This document shows, piece after piece, positions 15,897 through 23,011 of a stretch of DNA of 62,120 nt. The DNA is taken from contig CANIWM010000029.1 in NCBI GenBank assembly GCA_947471505.1, positions 1 through 62,120 of the forward strand, given 5' to 3'. Below the pieces are notes generated by a model. It did no database searches. It worked only from the letters and a program-made list of their open reading frames with translations, and was not told the origin of the DNA. The DNA is from Chthoniobacteraceae bacterium. GTDB lineage: Bacteria; Verrucomicrobiota; Verrucomicrobiia; Chthoniobacterales; Chthoniobacteraceae. A program made the position numbers and the translations under genes. Numbering within the stretch: the first letter of the stretch is position 1; every line of letters begins with the position of its first letter.

Positions 15897-17003
15897 ATGA
15901 AACCGCTCTTCCAGACTCTCGCCGCACTCGTTTCCGCCGTGTCTGTATTTGCGGACGACGTTGCCAGCCCGCTTGCCGCTGCTTTTCAGCCTCCGACGGA
16001 GTTTGCGGCGAAGCTGGGTGGCTATCGCTCGCCGCTGGTGTTCGATGACGGGAGGCGCGTTGCGGAGGCTTTGGACTGGCCGCGTCGGCGTGCGGAGATC
16101 CGTCAGTATTGGGACGCCATCTTGGGTGCGTGGCCGCCGCTGCTCGAAGCGCCGACGTTGGCGACGTTGCGCGAGGAGCGCCGGGAGAACTTCACGCAGC
16201 GCCGCGTGAAAGTGGACACCGCGCCGGGTCAAAAGCAGGAAGGCTGGCTGCTCGTTCCGGATGGGGACGGTCCGTTTCCGGCAGTGCTCGTCGTGTATTA
16301 CGAGCCCGAGACGAGCGTCGCCCTCAACGCGCCGGAGAAGCACAGCTTTCGCGACTACGGCGTGCAGCTTGCGCGGCGCGGATTCGTGACGCTGAGCATT
16401 GGCTCGCCCGGCGGTAACGCTTGGAAACCCGACATCGGCGTGGCGCAGTGCCAGCCGCTGTCGTTTCACGCTTACGTCGCGGCAAACTGCTGGAAAGCAC
16501 TCGCCGCGACGCCCCGCGTGGACGCCGCGCGTATCGGAATCGTGGGGCACAGCTACGGCGGGAAGTGGTCGCTTTTCGCCGGAGCGTTGTGGGAGAAATT
16601 TGCGTGCGTAGTGGTGAGCGACCCCGGAATCGTGTGGGACGAGAAACGCCCGAACGTGAATTACTGGGAGCCTTGGTATCTCGGGCTCGACCCCGCGCAG
16701 CCGAGGGTTAAAGCGGGAGTGCCCTCCGACGATAACCCGCGCACCGGGCCGTATGCGCGGCTGGTAAAAGACGGGCGCGACCTTACCGACCTGCACGCGC
16801 TCGTCGCGCCGAGGCCGTTTCTGGTGAGCGGCGGAAGCGAAGACCCGCCCGAGCGCTGGACTGCGCTGAATCACGCAATCGCCGTGAACGCCCTGCTCGG
16901 AACACCGGGCCGCGTGGCGATGACCAACCGCCGAGACCATTCCCCGGATGAGCAATCGAACGCCGCAGTGTGGGCGTTTTTTGAGAAGGCGCTGAAACAC
17001 TGA
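15897..17003 (+). CDS. Secreted alpha/beta hydrolase (acetylxylan-esterase/dienelactone-hydrolase-like)
   Basis: A 368-aa protein with a signal peptide (MKPLFQTLAALVSAVSVFA). The alpha/beta hydrolase fold shows the nucleophile elbow GIVGHSYGGKW (Ser in G-H-S-Y-G), a late acid-bearing strand PFLVSGGSEDPPERW and the catalytic His in NRRDHSPDEQ. The GHSYGGKW elbow and length resemble acetyl-xylan-esterase/glucuronoyl-esterase-like exoenzymes common in Verrucomicrobia and Planctomycetes. Likely role: de-esterification of plant or algal polysaccharides outside the cytoplasm (inference). Its 3' end is 3 bp from the stop of the convergent gene. Confidence 0.8.
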   Translation: MKPLFQTLAALVSAVSVFADDVASPLAAAFQPPTEFAAKLGGYRSPLVFDDGRRVAEALDWPRRRAEIRQYWDAILGAWPPLLEAPTLATLREERRENFTQRRVKVDTAPGQKQEGWLLVPDGDGPFPAVLVVYYEPETSVALNAPEKHSFRDYGVQLARRGFVTLSIGSPGGNAWKPDIGVAQCQPLSFHAYVAANCWKALAATPRVDAARIGIVGHSYGGKWSLFAGALWEKFACVVVSDPGIVWDEKRPNVNYWEPWYLGLDPAQPRVKAGVPSDDNPRTGPYARLVKDGRDLTDLHALVAPRPFLVSGGSEDPPERWTALNHAIAVNALLGTPGRVAMTNRRDHSPDEQSNAAVWAFFEKALKH

Positions 17004-17005
17004 AC

Positions 17006-20000
17006 TCACTTCACGGCAGCGCCCCTTTCATCCAGCACCTTCGCGAGCGTCGTGCCGCCGTCGGCTGAGAAATAGAGTCCATCCGTGAAGACGAACCACC
17101 ATCGCTCGCCGAGATTGACGTCGCCGCTCACGCCGATGAGCCCGCCTTTTGGCACGTCGCCTTTTGTCGGCAGCCAGTGCCACTCAAATGCCCAGCGCTC
17201 GCTGCGCGAAAGGCGGCCGGGTGTTGAGGGATTGAGTGCTTGCGTAATGACGCGGCCGAACTTTTGATCGCCCATCGCGGCGGCGGAGATGGCGGTGAAT
17301 GGGCGCAGCGTTTCGAGATGTTTTTGTTCGGGGTAAAGCGCCATGTGCGAGCCGGCGAAGACTTGCGCCTGGTAGCCGTGGGCCGTGGCGTAGCGCATCT
17401 CGTTGACGCTTTGCAGGGCCTTGTCGAAGGCGACGTTGAAGAATCCGGTGTCACTGCGTTCATCGGACACGGAGAGCGTTTGCACGCTGTCGGGTGAAAG
17501 GTAACTGCGGCTCGTGGTAGCGGTGGTTTTCGTGGAGGGTTCGCCGCGACCGAGCAGCGACATCCAACGATCGGGACACGTGGTGACGCAGAGATGGGTT
17601 TTGCCTTTTGCTGGCGCCGGATAGTAGCGCTCCCAAGCCCAAACGTTCACTGCTGTGATGCGCTCGCCGGTGAGCCCCATGTGTTTCCACGTTGCGCCGT
17701 TGTCGGTGCTTTTGAAAAAGCCGCGCGACTCGCTGCCGGCGTAGATGATTTGTGGATCGCGGAGATCGAACGCGACGACTTCGCCGCATAGTGCAGACGG
17801 GCCGCTGGCATCGAAGTCGCCGTCGAATGCGAGCCGCGCCCACGTCTTGCCGCCGTCGGTTGTTTTCCAAAGCCCCGTCGCTCCGGCGCGGAGTATCGTC
17901 TGCGGGTCGGTCGGATGAATCGCGGCGCTGCGCACGGCGAGGTCGGTGACCGACCCGTTCACAGCGACCCATGTCTGTCCCCCGTCGATGCTGCGGAGTA
18001 GTCCGGTGCTCGAACGCACGACGACAATATTCGCATCGGACCGTGCCATGACGACGCCCGTGATGCGGTTGCCACCGGTATTCTGCGCGACCGGCGGCGC
18101 GGGCACGACGCAATCGGCAGCTACGCCGCTCGCGATGGAAAACTCCGATACTGTGGCGTGGTAATGTGCCCGCGCATCCTGCGGCAGCGCGCTGAAGAAG
18201 AGTCCGACATCCATCGAGGGCTGCGTCTTTTTGAACTGATACGCGCCGAGTTCCCACGCCTTGCCATCGACGGAACTCCACGCCGTCCAGATGCTCCCTC
18301 CACGCATGATACGAAGCCACGGCCGGCCCTTTGGCAATTCGTAGGACGTGACGCGTCCCGAGCCAAAATCGGTGAAGTCCGCAGATGCGCGGAGGCCGTT
18401 GCCTGCGGTCTGCACGAGGTGAAAATCGCGGCCCCAATTCCAGTCGAGTTTGTCGCCTTGCTCGCGGGCAGTGAGCCCTACCCAAGCACTGCGATTCACG
18501 GGTTCGCCGCGCGCGCCGTTGTAGTCGTCGACGCGGACGGTCGCGGTGAAATCGCCGCTGACCTTCCGCGTGACGGTATGCATCCCGTTTCCAAAAAAGC
18601 GAAAGGCCTGCTCGCCGGTCTGATACAGTCCGAACTGAGACTTCGCATCGCCGACGTTGCGGGGCGTCCAGCTCGGGTCCACGGGAGGGCCTGTGACGTT
18701 GAGCGTGACGTGGTCGGAGTCGATGGTGTGGTCTTTGTCGTAGGTCACGCGCGCCCAAAACGTGTTGTCTCCGCGCGGCAGAGGGTCATGAAATTTCAGC
18801 TCCGGTCCTTTGCTTTCCGCGAGTTGAAGCGTTCCGAGATACAGGACGGTCTTCAGAACTGTCTGACCTTCCGCATTCACCGACACCGTCGCGCGACCAG
18901 TGCCGTCGCCGTCGGAAGCGCAGTTGAGGTTTACCTCCGGGTAGTCGACTTGCTCGGTGACGAGCGCACTGAGCGGAATCGTTTGCCTCGCAATGCCGGG
19001 GCCTTCCCATTCAATGCTAAAGTTGCTGGCAGGGAGCTCGTCGTAGCGGTTGAAAACGAATAGACGGTGGTCGCCTTTGCGCACCCTTATGATTGCTGAT
19101 TTCTCGGTGGTCCCATGCTGCGCGTCCCGGATGAGCACCTCTTCGTGGTCGATGAGCACCTTGAAGGCACCATCGATTTGCGCCCGCAAAACGTAGAGCC
19201 CGTCAGCGGGCGCACGGAGAAAGCCGCTGAAGCCTACTGAGTAACCCGACGTCCGCTGTTCCCGAACGCTGAGGTCAAAGCCTTTGGCTAGCCCCGAGCG
19301 GATCCGTTTGCCCCCCCAGTTGTCGGATAGTGAAAGCCAGAAGTGCTGTTCGTTGGGGTTTTGCAGGGGGTGGTAAAAATATTGAATACTCTGCTTCTCG
19401 TCTTTTCCGTGGAGTGTGTAGTCCAGCCCGGAAACCAAATCTAGGCCCGGTTCGACTGCTGGGGCGAGTTGGCTCTGGGTAGCCTTCGCCACGACCGGCT
19501 CTGCGACCTGATCAAAAATATCCGTCACCGTCAGCCGCGCCGTCGGCGACGCGACTTTCGCATCCACCAGCGCAATACGCGCGGAGGGATTTCGCTCTTC
19601 CTTCACCGCCTTCGGTTCGCCTTCACACTTCGGATTGTCGAAGACCTCCACGCGATACCCAAATGCTGGCGACGCCGTCTCCGGAATCTCCCACGAAACC
19701 GCGACCTGCGAGCCGGTGCTTTCCGCTTTCACGTTCGCGACGGCGGGTTTGTCGAGCGTAGGCAGGTCGGGCTGCTTTGTGGTGAATGTGTGCTTTTTGT
19801 CGCCGGAAATCGGCGTGCCTGAGAGCCGCTGCGGGAGAAGTCCCGGCGTCTGCGCGTATTCGATTCCCACATACTCGTGGTCGTCTTCGGGGAGCACGTT
19901 CACGACGACGAACTGCGTCTTGTCGATCGAGATGCTGTCGGACTTTTTCCACTGCCCGTCCTTACGAAAATAGCCAAATCGCCGATGCAGCGAGCGCACT

Positions 20001-20620
20001 GCTTTCTCGTTCGAGAGCGGCTCGATAAATCCCGAGTTGCCCGTAAACGACGTCGCGGGAATCGGCAGGCGCGCCGTTCCGATGTGATGCCACTTTCCAT
20101 CCGCGTGGTCTTTGATCCATCTCGCGACATAGCCGTGCGTCTCGTCGGTTTTCCACACGCGCCCGAGCATCGTGTACCAGCGCTTCTGCTGCACGAAAGG
20201 CCACGGCATCGCGCCCACCGTGCCGCTGCTTCCTTCGCCGCCGTATGTGTTTTTGATGTATAAGTTCGGCGCGACATCAGTGAAGCGCACGGGTGTTCCG
20301 TCCTTGTCTCCACCCCAGAAGGTCCATACCGAACCGGGCCGAAATGCGTCCTGCAACTTCTCATCGGGATTCGGAGTGGCACCCGGTCCGTCCGGCAGCG
20401 TGCCGAGAAAGCCTGCGTAAAATGTGATGTTGTTTGGCTTCGGATTGAATGACGTGTTCCAGTTCGCGAAATATGTTCCGGATGGCCACCAAGGCCAGCG
20501 CAGATCCATCATGATGATGTCTGCGCCATTCTCGATGTTTTCGGAATACCACGTCGCATGGCCGGTGGGTGCCATGAGTGCTAGAAGGAGTGAGATGAGC
20601 GGAAGGAAGAGTTTTCGCAT
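17006..20620 (-). CDS. Secreted DUF3472-PA14-BNR/Ycf48-like multidomain protein
   Basis: A 1204-aa exported protein. After the signal peptide (MRKLFLPLISLLLALMAPTGHA) comes a DUF3472-like beta domain (about 25-280; MMDLRWPWWPSGTYFANWN, KRWYTMLGRVWK). An Fn3-like domain with VAVSWEIPETA follows at about 295-390. A PA14-like module (about 400-570) contains GFSGFLRAPADGLYVLRAQ and FSIEWEGPG. A LamG/DUF1349-like module (about 650-830) contains WVGLTAREQGDKLDWNWG. Finally BNR/Ycf48-type beta-propeller repeats appear (LLRSIDGGQTWVAVNG, LWKTTDGGKTWARL, FFKSTDNGATWKHM). The ATG at 20620 gives a clean signal peptide; the frame extends to 20644. Probably a carbohydrate-binding or glycan-processing exoprotein; no catalytic residues are assignable. 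It is a single gene. Confidence 0.78.
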   Translation of the reverse strand: MRKLFLPLISLLLALMAPTGHATWYSENIENGADIIMMDLRWPWWPSGTYFANWNTSFNPKPNNITFYAGFLGTLPDGPGATPNPDEKLQDAFRPGSVWTFWGGDKDGTPVRFTDVAPNLYIKNTYGGEGSSGTVGAMPWPFVQQKRWYTMLGRVWKTDETHGYVARWIKDHADGKWHHIGTARLPIPATSFTGNSGFIEPLSNEKAVRSLHRRFGYFRKDGQWKKSDSISIDKTQFVVVNVLPEDDHEYVGIEYAQTPGLLPQRLSGTPISGDKKHTFTTKQPDLPTLDKPAVANVKAESTGSQVAVSWEIPETASPAFGYRVEVFDNPKCEGEPKAVKEERNPSARIALVDAKVASPTARLTVTDIFDQVAEPVVAKATQSQLAPAVEPGLDLVSGLDYTLHGKDEKQSIQYFYHPLQNPNEQHFWLSLSDNWGGKRIRSGLAKGFDLSVREQRTSGYSVGFSGFLRAPADGLYVLRAQIDGAFKVLIDHEEVLIRDAQHGTTEKSAIIRVRKGDHRLFVFNRYDELPASNFSIEWEGPGIARQTIPLSALVTEQVDYPEVNLNCASDGDGTGRATVSVNAEGQTVLKTVLYLGTLQLAESKGPELKFHDPLPRGDNTFWARVTYDKDHTIDSDHVTLNVTGPPVDPSWTPRNVGDAKSQFGLYQTGEQAFRFFGNGMHTVTRKVSGDFTATVRVDDYNGARGEPVNRSAWVGLTAREQGDKLDWNWGRDFHLVQTAGNGLRASADFTDFGSGRVTSYELPKGRPWLRIMRGGSIWTAWSSVDGKAWELGAYQFKKTQPSMDVGLFFSALPQDARAHYHATVSEFSIASGVAADCVVPAPPVAQNTGGNRITGVVMARSDANIVVVRSSTGLLRSIDGGQTWVAVNGSVTDLAVRSAAIHPTDPQTILRAGATGLWKTTDGGKTWARLAFDGDFDASGPSALCGEVVAFDLRDPQIIYAGSESRGFFKSTDNGATWKHMGLTGERITAVNVWAWERYYPAPAKGKTHLCVTTCPDRWMSLLGRGEPSTKTTATTSRSYLSPDSVQTLSVSDERSDTGFFNVAFDKALQSVNEMRYATAHGYQAQVFAGSHMALYPEQKHLETLRPFTAISAAAMGDQKFGRVITQALNPSTPGRLSRSERWAFEWHWLPTKGDVPKGGLIGVSGDVNLGERWWFVFTDGLYFSADGGTTLAKVLDERGAAVK

Positions 20621-20882
20621 ACGTGTAGTGAGCGGGTGTGTCACCCCACCAAGTCAAGTGCTCTTCCTGTCCCGCCAAGGGGCTTCTTTCTCGAAATTGT
20701 TCCCCGAAGATTTAGACGGAGGGACTCGTAAGGCTGATTCGCAGCGAACGCAATGGCTGGGCTCCCACGACTTGCTATCGAGAACCCACGCTAGGTGCAT
20801 GGTTCGATCCGATCCCCCCCGAGAAACTGAAATCCAGTGCTGCAACTTGCCACTGCGGCGACGCGTGCTAAGGCTGTGCGCT

Positions 20883-21872
20883 ATGGATTATGATTCACAT
20901 CCGGATTTCCGGAAACTGTCGCTCGAGCTCGCCGAACTCAAAAAATACGTGCGATTCGCCTGGGTGATACCCGCGATATTCCTGCTCTGGGCGGTTCTGT
21001 CCACTTACTACACAGTGCCCGCAGATTCCGTCGGGGTGATCCTCCGCTTTGGAAAGTACGACGACACGCATCAGCCCGGACTGCATTTCAAGCTCCCGTT
21101 TGGCATTGATGAAGTGAGCCTCGTGGCCGTGAAGCGGCAGCACAAGTTGGAGTTCGGATTTGGCACCCGTGGAGGGACGAATGTCGATCAAGTTGGCGAC
21201 GAACCGATGGCGGAGAAAAGCATGGTGACTGGGGATTTGAACGCGGCACTCGTCGAGTGGGTGGTGCAGTATCAAGTGGACGACCCGAAGCTGTTCCTCT
21301 TCCACGCCATGGAGCCGGCTTCGACCCTCCGCGACTTGTCCGAGGCGACCATGCGCGAAATCGTGGGCGACCGGACCGTGGACGAAGTCATCACCGTCGG
21401 GCGGCAGGAAATCGAAGACCGCGCCCTCGTGCGGCTGAAAGAGCTTTCAAAGAATTACCAGCTCGGGCTCGCCATCAATCAAGTGCAGCTCAAGAATGTG
21501 AACCCGCCGCGCGAGGTGCAGGCGTCGTTCAACGAAGTAAACAACGCTCAGCAAGACCGGGAAAATATGATCAACGTCGCAAACGGCGAATACTTCAAAG
21601 CGGTGCCACGAGCGGAGGGCGAAGCAGCGCAGAAAATCTCGGGGGCCGAGGGTTACAAGCTCAAGCGGGTGAACGAAGCAATGGGCGACGCGGCGGCGTT
21701 CACTGCCGTGTATGAAGAATACCGAAAAGCGCCCGACGTGACTCGAAAGCGAATGCTCCTAGAGACGATGGCGACCGTCCTGCCGACCATCCGGCAGACG
21801 ACCATCGTGGATGAGAAAGTGACGCAGCTCCTGCCGCTCGTGCAGCCTGCTGGAACGGGGGTGTCGAAATGA
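20883..21872 (+). CDS. hflK: HflK-like membrane protease modulator (SPFH/band 7)
   Basis: A 329-aa SPFH protein with one N-terminal membrane segment (FAWVIPAIFLLWAVLSTYYTV, about 27-47). The band-7 domain follows (DSVGVILRFGKYDDTHQPGLHFKLPF), then a coiled-coil tail. HflK and HflC form the large cage that surrounds FtsH and limits its proteolysis at the inner membrane. The tail region NPPREVQASFNEVNNAQQDREN is diagnostic for HflK. The open frame runs far upstream to 20424, but the ATG at 20883 matches the family start. It overlaps hflC by ATGA, so the two are translationally coupled. The 238-bp gap upstream holds no recognisable gene. Confidence 0.9.
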   Translation: MDYDSHPDFRKLSLELAELKKYVRFAWVIPAIFLLWAVLSTYYTVPADSVGVILRFGKYDDTHQPGLHFKLPFGIDEVSLVAVKRQHKLEFGFGTRGGTNVDQVGDEPMAEKSMVTGDLNAALVEWVVQYQVDDPKLFLFHAMEPASTLRDLSEATMREIVGDRTVDEVITVGRQEIEDRALVRLKELSKNYQLGLAINQVQLKNVNPPREVQASFNEVNNAQQDRENMINVANGEYFKAVPRAEGEAAQKISGAEGYKLKRVNEAMGDAAAFTAVYEEYRKAPDVTRKRMLLETMATVLPTIRQTTIVDEKVTQLLPLVQPAGTGVSK

Positions 21873-22921
21873 AACCGCGCACACTTTTCGCGATGTTTTT
21901 CGTCGGGCTGGTCGTGCTCTTGGCCGTCATGTCCGGTTACACGGTGCGGGAGACGGAGACCGCTATCGTGACGCGCTTTGGCCGTCCCGTCGGGCTGCCG
22001 AAGACCGAGCCCGGTCTCTATTTCAAACTCCCGTTCATCGAGACCGTGACCAAGCTGGAGAAGCGAGTGCTCGAGTGGGACGGCCCCGCCGTGGAGATGC
22101 CGACGAAGGATAAGACGTATATCGAAGTGGACGCGTTTGGGCGCTGGCGAATCAACGACCCCGCTCGATTTTTCGTCGCACTGCGGGATTTGCGGAGCGC
22201 GCAGTCGCGTCTGGAAGACATCATCGGCAGCGAAATCCGCGCAGCCGTTGCACGGCATGAGCTCATCGAGATCATCCGCAGCGACAAGCTCCGCGTCCTT
22301 AAAGCCGACCCCCAAAACCCCGGCACCGTTTCAGGCTCAGTGCCGGTGAAAATTCAGCGCGGTCGGGTGGAGATCGAGAAAGATATTCTGGAGGCGTCGG
22401 CTCCGAAACTCGTCTCGCTCGGGATCGAGCTGCTCGACGTGCGAATGAAGCGCGTCAACTACAACGCCGCCGTGCTCCAGCGCATCTACCAGCGCATGAC
22501 GAGCGAGCGTCAGCAGAGCGCCCAGCGCTTCCGAAGCGAGGGCGAGGGTGAAGCCGCGCGTATCGGTGGCAAAAAAGAACGCGACCTCAGCGAAGTGCAA
22601 TCGACTGCATACAAAAAAGTCCAACAACTCCAGGGCGAGGCAGACGCAGAGGCGACTCGCATCTACGCTGGTGCGTTCAACAAGAGTCCCGAAGCCGTCG
22701 AGTTCTACTCATTTATCAAGACGCTTGAGACTTACAAAAAAATCCTCGGTCCCTCGACGAATCTCGTGCTCTCGACCGATAGCGACATTTTCAGCCTTTT
22801 GAAACGGGCGACGGACCGGACTCATCTGCCCGCAACTCCTCCGTCCCCGGCATTGACTGTCCCGTCTGCGCCCCAACCGGCTCCAACACCGGTTCCGGGG
22901 CGAGTCGAGGCTCCGCAGTAA
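21869..22921 (+). CDS. hflC: HflC-like membrane protease modulator (SPFH/band 7)
   Basis: A 350-aa partner of HflK with an N-terminal membrane segment (LFAMFFVGLVVLLAVMSGYTV). The SPFH domain begins ETETAIVTRFGRPVGLPKTEPGLYFKLPF. LLDVRMKRVNYNAAVLQRIYQRM and ERQQSAQRFRSEGEGEAARI are diagnostic HflC segments. The C-terminal 40 residues are Pro-rich (PATPPSPALTVPSAPQPAP), longer than in E. coli HflC. The start overlaps the hflK stop by 4 bp. A palindromic element immediately follows the stop and may end the operon transcript. Confidence 0.92.
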   Translation: MKPRTLFAMFFVGLVVLLAVMSGYTVRETETAIVTRFGRPVGLPKTEPGLYFKLPFIETVTKLEKRVLEWDGPAVEMPTKDKTYIEVDAFGRWRINDPARFFVALRDLRSAQSRLEDIIGSEIRAAVARHELIEIIRSDKLRVLKADPQNPGTVSGSVPVKIQRGRVEIEKDILEASAPKLVSLGIELLDVRMKRVNYNAAVLQRIYQRMTSERQQSAQRFRSEGEGEAARIGGKKERDLSEVQSTAYKKVQQLQGEADAEATRIYAGAFNKSPEAVEFYSFIKTLETYKKILGPSTNLVLSTDSDIFSLLKRATDRTHLPATPPSPALTVPSAPQPAPTPVPGRVEAPQ

Positions 22922-22983
22922 GGCGGTTATCGTTTGTCCGCCTTGGAGTGCGGGAGCACCCGCTTTGAGACAAACAAACCGCC
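22922..22983. repeat. Nested palindrome after hflC, possible terminator
   Basis: Directly after the hflC stop, GGCGGTTATCGTTTGTC (22922-22938) is inverted as GACAAACAAACCGCC (22969-22983) with one or two slips. Inside lies a perfect GCGGG-AGCA-CCCGC hairpin followed by TTT. The left arm can alternatively pair as AAGGCGG/CCGCCTT. It could be a terminator or a GGAG-headed REP-like unit (TTGGAGTGCGGG). Confidence 0.5.
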
Positions 22984-23011
22984 CGCTCGCTGGTCACTGA
23001 GATTGCCCGTC

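Noticed and set aside
13848-17009. 1053-aa minus-strand open frame
   Set aside because: It is antisense to three well-supported genes, is Arg/His-rich and has no domain; a typical GC-rich shadow frame.
20714-20825. tRNA-like stretch (GGAGGGA ... GGTTCGATCC ... TCCCCCC) upstream of hflK
   Set aside because: The acceptor ends nearly pair and a TTCGATC loop is present, but the T-stem does not pair and no anticodon arm or plausible tRNA/tmRNA fold could be built.
20654-20845. 63-aa minus-strand ORF with a C-x-x-C pair upstream of hflK
   Set aside because: No recognisable domain, no good start context and no partner; likely a chance frame.
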